A stretch of DNA of 64,000 nt from SAR324 cluster bacterium. GTDB lineage: Bacteria > SAR324 > NAC60-12. Shown one piece after another: positions 9,606 through 20,100 of this stretch. The translations under genes and the position numbers were made by a program. Position 1 is the stretch's first letter, and every line of letters begins with the position of its first letter. The notes below the pieces were generated by a model. The model worked only from the letters and a program-made list of their open reading frames with translations. It was not told where the DNA came from and searched no databases. The stretch spans positions 117,524 through 181,523 of the forward strand of contig JADGAV010000003.1 of assembly GCA_015231825.1 (NCBI GenBank), in the 5' to 3' direction.

Positions 9606-10387
9606 TATTTTTTCTCCTGCACAAATTCACCATTTTGAAAATAAAGTGTCTCAATTTCTCCCGCTGGACTGATTTTCAGCACCGCTCTCTGTGAGAGCCA
9701 GTCCGGGACGATTCTCATTTTCCCTCGGACACCGGAAAGTTGAATTTCTCGATCCTGGTGAAAATGCCCTACAAAGTACCAGTCTACATCCTGCAGAACA
9801 GATCGTGCAAACCGATCGATTTCATTTTCGGGAAATGCAATTTTAAATGACTGATTGGATTGCGCCAATGACGATTCCAGGCGATGGGCAATCCGTCGTG
9901 CCAGGGGCACTGGCATAGATCTGAATATCCATTCAAAAATCAGACTGCGCGCAATTTTTCTCCAACGCAGATAATTGAGATCCTGCCGGTTGATGGTGTC
10001 TCCATGAACCATTCCGTAGCGCTGCCCTCCCCAAATCAAACGACAATCTTCATGAACCAAATGAGTGAAAGGGAACCATTGCTTCCAGAAATCATTCCAT
10101 TTTCGCGGCAGGATCACCTCCCGGTTGCCGATCACAAATATTATTTCCACCTGACGACGACGCAAAGCTTCAAAAGCGCCCATTACTTCATGGTGGATTG
10201 TCCCCCAAAATTTGGGTGGAGCGAGCCAGACCTTGAACAGATCTCCCAGGCAGACTACCGTCTGGGGATTTTCCAGCTGATTGAGCATGGCTACAAATTC
10301 GTAAAATGGAGCTTCTTCCCGGTCAAGGTGAGAATCCGTAACCAGGTAGAGGTTTTTTTGGGGATGAGAAACTACAAACTCTGTCAT
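9605..10387 (-). CDS. LpxH-like calcineurin-type metallophosphoesterase
   Basis: About 260 residues. All metallophosphoesterase motifs are present in order: D-x-H (TDSHLD), GDLF, GNRE, a 'VHGD' motif followed by a DLNYLRWRK helix, and GHFH near the C-terminus. The GNR(D/E) form, instead of GNHD, is characteristic of UDP-2,3-diacylglucosamine hydrolases (LpxH), which make lipid X in lipid A synthesis at the inner face of the inner membrane. The lid helices are basic and aromatic, as in LpxH, but sequence departs elsewhere, so the exact substrate is uncertain. The start is unclear: GTG 10435 would add 16 residues, and neither start has a strong ribosome-binding site. It is coupled to the YkgJ-type gene downstream. 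Confidence 0.7.
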   Translation of the reverse strand: MTEFVVSHPQKNLYLVTDSHLDREEAPFYEFVAMLNQLENPQTVVCLGDLFKVWLAPPKFWGTIHHEVMGAFEALRRRQVEIIFVIGNREVILPRKWNDFWKQWFPFTHLVHEDCRLIWGGQRYGMVHGDTINRQDLNYLRWRKIARSLIFEWIFRSMPVPLARRIAHRLESSLAQSNQSFKIAFPENEIDRFARSVLQDVDWYFVGHFHQDREIQLSGVRGKMRIVPDWLSQRAVLKISPAGEIETLYFQNGEFVQEKK

Positions 10388-10610
10388 ATCTGTCTTGAAA
10401 ACCGAATTAGAAATTGATTTTTGTGCCAACTCCACTTATCGTTAAAGGCTTTGGATAGTCGAACCAATTCAAGAAAAGACTTTGTTTTTAAAGGACGGTC
10501 GAAAAAAGGTGTTTGCTGTTTCTAGTTATCTGTTTTGTACTTGTCAAGCAAGTTTGATCATCAGTCAGGCTTCCTCAAATCTGAACTTTCAGCGTTACTA
10601 AGGAGTTCTT

Positions 10611-11417
10611 ATGAATCTGGTCATTATCGGGGGAGGCAACATGGGAGCTGCAATGGCAGATTCCCTTATCAAGACAAAAGCGCTCGCGCCCTCTGAATTA
10701 CTCATCATTGAAACCCTATCAGAGCGACGTCAATATTTGACTGAACAATTAGGCTGTCAGATTCGTGAAAACATCGACAATGAAATCTCCGGATATCAGG
10801 CAGTGCTCATCGCAGTCAAGCCCCAGGCAGCTTCCGAGACGATGCAGAAAATTGCTCCCTTCCTTGCAGAAAAGCAGGTGGTTCTCTCCATTATGGCAGG
10901 CATTTCGATCGCTCAAATGGTGCGTGAACTGCAACACAATTCGGTCATCCGGATTATGCCCAACACTCCCGCTCAAATTGGAGAAGGCATGAGCGTCTAT
11001 TATGCAACCCCGGAAGTCAACCATGATCAGCTGAATTTTACTCAATCCATCTTGAAAGCAAACGGAAGCGCATTTGCTGTTAACGATGAAGATGGCATTG
11101 ATGCGGCAACTGCCGTCTCAGGGAGTGGTCCTGCCTATATTTTTTACATTGCAGAACAAATTGTCGCCAGCGCCATAAAACTCGGATTTTCAGAGAAAGA
11201 AGCTAATCAACTGACGCAGCAGACCATCAAAGGGGCCGTTCTCCTTTGGGAAAGCCAATCAACACCAGTCGATGAACTGAGGCGTCGGGTCACCTCTCCG
11301 GGAGGGACCACCGAAGCCGCTCTGCAGTCGTTTGAAAAGAATGAAATTGGAAAAAAATTTCAGGAAGGGCTTCAGTCGGCCTATCAACGAGCAAAAGTCT
11401 TGGCTCAAAATCAGTAA
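10611..11417 (+). CDS. proC: Pyrroline-5-carboxylate reductase
   Basis: 268 residues, the normal family length. The Rossmann motif IIGGGNMGAAMA is at the N-terminus, and the C-terminal dimer/active-site region contains SGSGPAYIFYIAEQ and 'RVTSPGGTTEAAL'. It catalyses the last step of proline biosynthesis, NAD(P)H reduction of pyrroline-5-carboxylate. The start is set by TAAGGAG 6 bases upstream of ATG. It is followed by purA after 22 bases and probably shares its transcript; the promoter should lie in the divergent region 10436-10610. Confidence 0.96.
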   Translation: MNLVIIGGGNMGAAMADSLIKTKALAPSELLIIETLSERRQYLTEQLGCQIRENIDNEISGYQAVLIAVKPQAASETMQKIAPFLAEKQVVLSIMAGISIAQMVRELQHNSVIRIMPNTPAQIGEGMSVYYATPEVNHDQLNFTQSILKANGSAFAVNDEDGIDAATAVSGSGPAYIFYIAEQIVASAIKLGFSEKEANQLTQQTIKGAVLLWESQSTPVDELRRRVTSPGGTTEAALQSFEKNEIGKKFQEGLQSAYQRAKVLAQNQ

Positions 11418-11427
11418 CTCTTAATAA

Positions 11428-12732
<1,305 letters not shown>

Positions 12733-12743
12733 ATTGATCCGCT

Positions 12744-13382
12744 ATGTCACTCATCAACCTTTTGCAGCAAAATCCCCAGGTCGGTATCCTCCTTCTGGTT
12801 TCCCTGATATTCGCACTGACGCTTCATGAATTTGGCCATGCTTATATCGCTTATCTCTGTGGAGACCCAACGGCGAAAATGTTAGGCAGGATGAATATCA
12901 ATCCTTTGGCGCATCTGGATATTTTTGGGAGTTTGATGCTCCTTTTTGTTGGCATTGGATACGCCAAGCCGGTTCCCGTTGACCCACGTAATTTTCGTTT
13001 TCGAAATTCAGATCTCTATGTTTCCGGTGCAGGTCCCGCAATGAATCTGCTTCTTACCTTTTTGGGAGCAGTCCTCTTCAACATCTTGGCATCTTCAGGA
13101 GCACTGAACGATTCGATCGCACAATTTCTCTTCCTGTTTATGCTCATCAACATGAGCCTCTGCCTATTCAACCTGATCCCTCTCGGGCCCCTGGATGGAA
13201 GCTATGTGCTCCCTTATCTGCTGCCTGCAGACAGTCGGCGCAAATATCAAATGTGGAACAGACAATACGGCACCCATGCCATCATGGGCCTGCTGCTGCT
13301 GAGCATTTTTTTACCGTCCTGGAGCCCCTTTTCCTGGATCAGCCGGATCAGCAGGGAAGTGATCCGAATCCTGATTCTCTAA
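12744..13382 (+). CDS. M50-family site-2-type membrane metalloprotease
   Basis: 212-residue integral membrane protein. The zinc-binding HEFGH motif (His28, Glu29, His32) lies in a transmembrane helix, and the third ligand region 'LIPLGPLDGS' lies near residue 150. At least four further hydrophobic segments are visible. The short length, lack of a PDZ domain and MNINPLAHLD stretch place it in the compact subgroup of site-2 proteases common in bacteria; these cut substrates within the membrane. The substrate cannot be predicted. It starts 11 bases after purA. Confidence 0.88.
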   Translation: MSLINLLQQNPQVGILLLVSLIFALTLHEFGHAYIAYLCGDPTAKMLGRMNINPLAHLDIFGSLMLLFVGIGYAKPVPVDPRNFRFRNSDLYVSGAGPAMNLLLTFLGAVLFNILASSGALNDSIAQFLFLFMLINMSLCLFNLIPLGPLDGSYVLPYLLPADSRRKYQMWNRQYGTHAIMGLLLLSIFLPSWSPFSWISRISREVIRILIL

Positions 13383-13425
13383 AATAAAACCGGGGCGCTC
13401 AATCAGGCCTCAACAGCAAAACCCT

Positions 13426-13447
13426 CTGAAAAACAAACTGTTTTCAG
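13426..13447. terminator. Weak bidirectional stem-loop between convergent genes
   Basis: CTGAAAA (13426-13432) pairs with TTTTCAG (13441-13447) across an 8-base loop, in the 96-bp gap between the plus-strand M50 gene and the minus-strand CoA-transferase. The stem is AT-rich and no clean T-run follows, so termination is only a position-based inference. Confidence 0.3.
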
Positions 13448-13478
13448 GCACTCTTTATTGTCCACAAGAACCATTCCA

Positions 13479-14684
13479 TTAAATCGCACCTTTTTCTTTC
13501 AATTCATCAATTTCCTGATCAGAAAATCCTAACTGGCTGAAAATTTCCAAATTGTGTTCCCCCAACAAGGGAGGAGGCGAATCAACTGCTGTGCTGCTTC
13601 CGGAAATCTTAAATCCGGTTTTTACCACGCGCACATCATTTTCGACCCCGGAAACGTTGCTGAATTTCGCGATAAAATCTCTTTCCGCAATTTGAGGATG
13701 GTTGAGTGCTTCAGGAACAGTCAATACTACTCCTGCCGGAATTCCTGCTGCATTGAGTTTTTCCATCCAGTGTTCTGCTCCTTCTCTCTTCAGCTCTTTT
13801 TCCAGTTCCGCCTTCAATTCGGAACGATGGGTTTTACGAGCTTCTCTTTCCTTAAACATTGGATGTTCAATCAAATCCTCCCGCCCCAGAACCCCGCACA
13901 ATGCGATATATTGTTCCTGCTTATTGGCTGCAATGTTGAGCAATCCATCCGCCGTGGCAAAAGTGCCGGAGGGACTGGCAGTGAAATTCTCATTGCCTAC
14001 TGGAAAAGGTTCCTGCCGGCCGATCAAATAGTTAGAAATCACCCATCCCATAGTGGCTAAAGTGGAGTCCAGCATGGCCACATCGAGAAAGCATCCTCCC
14101 TGGATCTCTCTGCCCAGCAACGCACTGCTGATTGCAAAAGCCGCGGTTATTCCGCCAATTGTGTCTGAAACAGGATAGCCCACGCGATAGGGAGCCGTTT
14201 TCTCATCGCCTGTGATGCTCATCACTCCCGACATCCCCTGGACAATTTGATCGTATGCCGGAAAAGCTTTCAGGGGGCCTTCTTGCCCATATCCTGAAAT
14301 GGCACAATAGACGAGCTTCGGGATTCTTTTTGACAGGACTTCATAACCCAATCCCAAGCGTTCCATCACACCCGGGCGAAAGTTTTCTACCACCACATCG
14401 GCCGTGTCAGCCAATGCAAGAAACAATTTTTTTCCTTCTTCATTTTTAAGGTTCACAGTGACCGATCGTTTTCCCGCATTCTGGGCCAGGAAAGAGATTC
14501 CCATAAGTTTTTGGTTCAATTCTTCTTGCCCTCCCAACTGTCTTGCCAAATCCCCTTTTTGAGGATTTTCAACTTTGATCACATCGGCCCCCAGAAATGC
14601 CAATTGATGGCAGCAAAACGGTCCTGCCAGGACATTGGTCAAATCAAGAACCCGAATATTTTTTAATGGTTTATTCTTCAACAT
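13479..14684 (-). CDS. Family III (CaiB/BaiF) CoA-transferase
   Basis: 401 residues. The N-terminus has the family signature 'VLDLTNVLAGPFCCHQLAFLGADVIKVE', followed by 'SGYGQEGP', 'DQIVQGMSG' and 'PVSDTIGGI', where Asp174 corresponds to the catalytic Asp of formyl-CoA transferase. These enzymes move CoA between carboxylic acids through an enzyme-bound anhydride. The substrate cannot be read from sequence. No partner gene (ligase, hydratase or dehydrogenase) is adjacent; the neighbours are the M50 protease (convergent) and the TPR protein, 43 bases upstream on the same strand. A second family member is at 32414-33604. Confidence 0.9.
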   Translation of the reverse strand: MLKNKPLKNIRVLDLTNVLAGPFCCHQLAFLGADVIKVENPQKGDLARQLGGQEELNQKLMGISFLAQNAGKRSVTVNLKNEEGKKLFLALADTADVVVENFRPGVMERLGLGYEVLSKRIPKLVYCAISGYGQEGPLKAFPAYDQIVQGMSGVMSITGDEKTAPYRVGYPVSDTIGGITAAFAISSALLGREIQGGCFLDVAMLDSTLATMGWVISNYLIGRQEPFPVGNENFTASPSGTFATADGLLNIAANKQEQYIALCGVLGREDLIEHPMFKEREARKTHRSELKAELEKELKREGAEHWMEKLNAAGIPAGVVLTVPEALNHPQIAERDFIAKFSNVSGVENDVRVVKTGFKISGSSTAVDSPPPLLGEHNLEIFSQLGFSDQEIDELKEKGAI

Positions 14685-14727
14685 TTTTTACTCTTGAATG
14701 AGATTCAATTTTTTTTATTTGCAGAAA

Positions 14728-17040
14728 CTAGGGACAAAACATTTCGGTTTTTGCCTTTGCGTAATACTGGCACTGCCCCAAATTGCATGCTGACTGCCAA
14801 TTGGAACAAGCGAGATTTTTTTCGTTTTTTTCCTGGTGGACGAGTCCCCGGCTATTGTAAGCCCGTGCATCCTCAGGGTTGATTTCCAGAACCTTGCTGT
14901 AGTCTTCAATTGCCCGCTTGTATTGCTTCAATGCACGAAAAACTTCTCCCCGATTGTAGTAACTGGCCGGGACATTGGGATGAGCGCGCAAACTTCGGTC
15001 ATAGTCCTCGAGCGCTTTTTCATATTGCTGCAGTTTGAAATAAGTATTGCCCCGATTGTAATAGACCCCTCGGAATTCGTGCTGGAGTTTGATCACCAGA
15101 TTAAAATCTTCCAGCGCCCTCTCGTGCTGTTCCATGCGATCGTGTGTAATTCCCCGGCTATAATGAAATTTTGCCATTCCGGGAAGGAGCCGTACTGCTT
15201 CATTGAAATCTTCCAAAGCACGCTTGTATTCTCCAGTATTGAGAAAAACTATTCCCCGGCTGTAGCGGGCATCAGCAAAGTCAGGCGCGAGCTTTATGGC
15301 CCTGGTGAAATCTTCAGCCGCATTGCTGTATTGCCGCATACGAGCAAAAAGATGCCCCCGGTTGACGTAAGCTTTTGCATTGGCTTTGAGATGCAACCCC
15401 TTGTTGTAGTCTTCCAGCGCCTGCTGGTTTTTTCCCATTTTGAGAAACAGATTTCCGCGGTTAAAATGAGCCTCTGCATAATGGGGGCCCAGCGCAATCG
15501 CTTTATTATAATCTTCCAGGGCACGATCCAGCCGGTTTAACCTGGAAAAAATATTGCCTCGGTTGCTGTAGTTTTGCCAGGAACCGGGATCAAGAGAAAT
15601 TGCCTTGTCGTAGTCTGCCAACGCCCGTTCCTGCTGGTTCAAACCTGCAAAAAGATTGGCTCGGTTGCTGTAGGCTTCCCAATAGTCCGGATAGAGAGAA
15701 ATTGCCTGATTATAGTGGGCAAGAGCTTCCTTGTATTGCTTTTTTTTGGCATATTCCAGGGCCAGCTCCCCATAAGCAAGCCAGGCATTGGGGTTGTTTG
15801 ACAGTGTCGCCTGCCACAGGGTCTGACGGTCTTTATATTGCGCTACCTGGTTCCAGGTAAGAGCGAATAGAATGCTTCCGAAGAGAGCCATGCTCCACCA
15901 ACGGGCATGGTGCGCAAGCCAGGATTTTTTTTGAAGCCCTTTCTCCGCCAATTTAAGGCTGCCTTGAATGGAAAAAATAAAAACAGGGATGCTGGGTAAA
16001 TAGGCCCAATGATCCGTAACGAATGAAAATTTTGTCCAGGCATTGTTAAAAAATCCCAGAACCGGAAACAGCAGGATGCCATAAGCCGCCAGGCATAAAA
16101 ACAATGCACGTCCCCATTCGCGATATTTTAGGAGAAGGAGCCCCATGCTCAAAAATATGCTGACGAGGGGAAAATAGTGGGAAACCTGAGCGGGATCCAT
16201 TACCCATTTCGGGTAAGTAAAAATGAGCGGGTGAGGAAAAAAAATTTTGGAAAGGTAAAAGTAGGGAATGTGCGCGGCTGTGAGCAACCGCTCGCTAAAG
16301 CTGCGCGCAAAGGCTTCTCCGGATGCACCAAAAGAATGAAGTTCAAACCAAATTCTTGTGCAGGCGCTTCCTCCAGCCAAAAGGAAAAACGGCAGCAGGC
16401 CCCGAATTTCTGCCTTGTTCCAGGATGTCCCCCTCCACATCCGGTATATAACAAACAGGAGGGGCAGCATGATGGTCGATGATTTACTCAGCAAAGCACA
16501 GGCATACAGGATCAGGGTGCACCAATACCAGTGCTTTTCCTTTTTTTCATCAAATTGAAGAAAGGCCCAAAACGTCAGCATAAAAAAAACTCCTGCAAGC
16601 ACATTTTTACGTTCCGTGATCCAGGCGACCGACTGCACGTGGAGGGGATGAATCGCAAAGCACATGCCGATCATCCAGGCCCCCTGCAATTTCATATTTC
16701 TCAAAATCTGCCAAAGCAGCACCGCACTCATGAAATGAAAAATTACATTGAGCCAATGGCTGATTCTGAAATTTACTCCAAAAATCTGTCTTTCCAGCCA
16801 GAATGAGGATCGCGTGAGGGGAATGTAAGGCCAAACTCCATTGTTTTGCAGAGGATTGAACCAGATCTGCCTCCATCCATCCCCGGCATTGACAAGCGGA
16901 TCGTCTAAATAAAATTTTGAATCATCAATAATTGTACCCGCATCCGACACTGGAAAATAAGCACCAAAAGTGAGCATTCCAAGCAGGAACAAAGCTCCAA
17001 TGAAATTAAATTTACTATTCAGGACAATAGAAGGGGGCAT
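14728..17040 (-). CDS. TMTC-like polytopic membrane protein with ten TPRs
   Basis: 770 residues. The first ~400 form a multi-helix membrane domain with motifs of TMTC/PMT-like O-mannosyltransferase homologues: an early 'DDPLV' acidic motif, PLTRSSFWL and 'AIHPLHVQSVAWITERKNVL'. Residues ~410-760 are about ten consecutive 34-residue TPRs (YNRG...ALEDYNKAI...P). The end is a short cysteine-containing tail of the type 'C..W..AC.LGQCQYY'. The architecture suggests a membrane glycosyltransferase with a soluble TPR domain recruiting protein substrates, but bacterial members are uncharacterised. It follows the AsmA-like gene on the same strand after 124 bases. Confidence 0.82.
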   Translation of the reverse strand: MPPSIVLNSKFNFIGALFLLGMLTFGAYFPVSDAGTIIDDSKFYLDDPLVNAGDGWRQIWFNPLQNNGVWPYIPLTRSSFWLERQIFGVNFRISHWLNVIFHFMSAVLLWQILRNMKLQGAWMIGMCFAIHPLHVQSVAWITERKNVLAGVFFMLTFWAFLQFDEKKEKHWYWCTLILYACALLSKSSTIMLPLLFVIYRMWRGTSWNKAEIRGLLPFFLLAGGSACTRIWFELHSFGASGEAFARSFSERLLTAAHIPYFYLSKIFFPHPLIFTYPKWVMDPAQVSHYFPLVSIFLSMGLLLLKYREWGRALFLCLAAYGILLFPVLGFFNNAWTKFSFVTDHWAYLPSIPVFIFSIQGSLKLAEKGLQKKSWLAHHARWWSMALFGSILFALTWNQVAQYKDRQTLWQATLSNNPNAWLAYGELALEYAKKKQYKEALAHYNQAISLYPDYWEAYSNRANLFAGLNQQERALADYDKAISLDPGSWQNYSNRGNIFSRLNRLDRALEDYNKAIALGPHYAEAHFNRGNLFLKMGKNQQALEDYNKGLHLKANAKAYVNRGHLFARMRQYSNAAEDFTRAIKLAPDFADARYSRGIVFLNTGEYKRALEDFNEAVRLLPGMAKFHYSRGITHDRMEQHERALEDFNLVIKLQHEFRGVYYNRGNTYFKLQQYEKALEDYDRSLRAHPNVPASYYNRGEVFRALKQYKRAIEDYSKVLEINPEDARAYNSRGLVHQEKNEKNLACSNWQSACNLGQCQYYAKAKTEMFCP

Positions 17041-17164
17041 TTTAAAACGCGTTGTTGAATGCTTTTTTGCATCAGAAGAGGACCAAAGAGGCCTGATCTG
17101 CGGACCAAATCAGTCAAACACATCGATTGCTCAAAATCGAGTGTTTTGCACCCCAAGTTCTGCA

Positions 17165-20100
17165 TCATTGCATTTTTTCCAGATCTGAAAGACTGAAAAT
17201 CAGCAGATCACGAATTCTTCCAGGAAGAATTGTTTGAGGGAGAGGAATAATGGTGGGGTCATCAACAGGGCCTGTTGAATTATAGCATCCTTCCAAAAAA
17301 GAACCGCGTTTGTTGGTGAGTATCAGGTTTAAAAGTGGAATATTTCTCAAAAAAAGATCGAGAGTCTCAAAAGGCTGCAGGCAAACCAGGAGGTCCTGCA
17401 CATCTTTTTCATAGTCAATGCGACCAGAGGCGACAAAGCGCATATTCGGACTTGCAAAAATGAAATCCTCGAGGTCAAAAACCCCTCCTTTCATCGCAAT
17501 TTTTGACTGCATGGTGTTGTAAACCAGTCCTTTCCCTTCAAAGCCGCTGAGCTTTTCTTCCAGCACTTTGAGATAGCTTTGCAGGGAGAGGGTGGCGAGC
17601 AGAAAAACAAGGGATTCGCCTTTTTCAACAATTCCTTCACTGGAATGAAAAGAGATGTCGGCATGGGGTTTCCATAAATCAGCCTCAAGATCAATCGGAA
17701 GCAGCCGAATTTCAGCCTGAATATGAGTTTGGCCGCCACTGATCGGATATTGTTTGTTGATTTGAGAATCGCTTCCAAAAACAAGTTTAATCATATCCCC
17801 CAAATCTGTAATATCTGCTGACATTTTCCCCTCCCACTGCTCATCACGATTTTTCTGAAACGAACGGTTGAGGTATCCGCTCATCGTGAAAGCAGGACTT
17901 CCATTTTTCTTCCAAATCAGTTTGGGAATCTGAATTTTTTTCCGTTCAAGCCGCCCTTGAAGGACAAAATCTTCAAAATCAGAGGAAAGGAATTTGAATT
18001 TTTTTGCCTGAAGATCCAAAGATCCATTGAATTTCGGCAAATGAAAGGTGAAGGGATCATCAATTTTTGACGGGGGAGTCGACTTTTCGGAGGAAGGCTC
18101 AGGATTTTGAAGAATGTCACTGCTTTGTTCAACTAGATCATTCCATTGTTTTAGATCAAGATAGTCGAATTTCCCAATCACCTCCAGAAGTTCCCTGTTG
18201 TAGTTCAATTGAAGTGTGCCTTTTTGTTTGTTCCACTCCAGATTATCGATGACGAGATGGTAATCCTGCCCGTTTTGACGGCCGCTCCCCTGGAAGTGAA
18301 GCTGATGATTTGGAGCCCGGATGTCAAAGTTTAAGCCACTGCTTTGCACGGTAATTTTTTTCCGTGCGGGGTCATTGTCCCATTTCTCCCAGGGAATCTT
18401 CAATAGATCTTCAATGAACAGGCCGGGGGCAAAGTTGTCGACCTGCATCTCCAGGCTGGGAATTGCCGCGGGTTCCCAGTTGCTTTTTCCTTTAAAATCC
18501 AGCTTGTATTTTGGAATCCGAATCTTGAAGTTCACTCCTCCTTTGCGAGAAACTCCGTCTTCCCCTGCCATCGAATCCGCCCAGGAAACTTTCACCAATT
18601 CTTCAACGAGTTGAGGAATTTCAATCTGATCAAAATTCAGATCAAGATCCAGCAAATTATCTTTTTCCCACTGGATATTTCCCTTAACATTCAAATTGAT
18701 GCCGGGGACGGTCAAGCGGAAATCCAATACTTCATTCTGTACCGACGCTGTCTCGGCTGAACTTCCATTCTGCCAGGGAACAGCCAATAGATCATCTAAC
18801 AGGCGAGGAAGAATAATTGTTTCGAAATGAAGATCAATTTTGCGCGAATTTCCAATTCCCTGAGGGATTGTCCCTGTCAGATGAAGAGGATAGGTGGGTG
18901 CTTTGACGTTGAAATGCAACCTTCCTTCAGAAGGTGAAGGGCCTGCGGGAATCAGCGAATCTGTCCAGTCCTGCCACGAGATTTTTATAAAATCTTTCAG
19001 GGACTGCAAAAGCGCAAACTTTTCAAAATTCAGATCAAGATGTGTATCACCTGCTTTGCGGAAAATCGTTCCGTTTCCAGACAAACCTGAAATTTCAAAG
19101 CGATGGAGATTCAATTCCAGGTCATTTGAAAAAGTAGAAGGCATTTTCATATCAAATTCCAATACAACAGGAACTTGAAGATTTTCGTGAAAATAAAAAT
19201 CCCCGCTTTTGAAAGCAAGGTGAAAGGATTGAATTGACGAAGCTTTCGTTGCACCGTCAGCAGGCTTTACAGATTCCCAGGAACGCATCAGATTCACCCA
19301 GGGGATCACATCAACCCGAGTTCCAGAGATCTTCAGATCTAAATGCTGTTCATCGTTAAACGTCAAGATTCCATCAGCTTCCTGTTCTCCCATCACGAGT
19401 TCGTCTAAATAAACGGTAAACGCAGGAGGATCGCGCAGGAGATGAAAACTTGCATGCACAGGATAAAACTCATTTCCCGGAAGGTGAAGAGAAGCGACAT
19501 CGATATTTACTTCCAGATCCTCAAACAGGTGCTTGGTTTTTAAATCACTTTTTCCCGGGAGTTTCAGCTGAAATGGATCCGTTTCGAGGTATTTCACTAG
19601 ATTGTTGACCAGAGACAGGTCCAACTGCTCCCAATTGATTTGAACTTTTCCCCTTTCCAAAGCTCCGGAATAAGAAAAACTTCCTTCTTGTCCATCAATC
19701 TTCAACTGCGGAATGTTTAAATGATATGCATCCTTCAAGTCCAGGCTTCCCGAAAAACTGAATGGAAGCCTGATTTCGGGCGAAAACACCATTGCGGGCG
19801 TCGCCAGCTGCATTTCGATATGCTGGAAGGGAAAAGCATTCGTTTGTGAATTTGAAAAAGTTTCCACAAGCGGAACAGGGAGTTCCCATGCCAGCCAATC
19901 CTGCCACTGAAATGAAGGTGACTTGAGCGAAATGAATCCGAATTGCTGCCGCCACTTTAAATTTAAATCAATGTTTTCTTCCGATGAAGGCCCAATTTTG
20001 AAATGCAGTGCCGCATCCTCCTGCTCCTTGTCAACGTATCCCTTTGCTTCGATTTGCCCCAGTTTTCCCTCGATTTCCACAATCTCCCATTTCGATTCCT

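Noticed and set aside
14694..14716. TTGAAT-gag-ATTCAA followed by eight T on plus, terminator-like
   Set aside because: No plus-strand gene ends nearby; in the minus direction, where both flanking genes read, there is no T-run after the stem.
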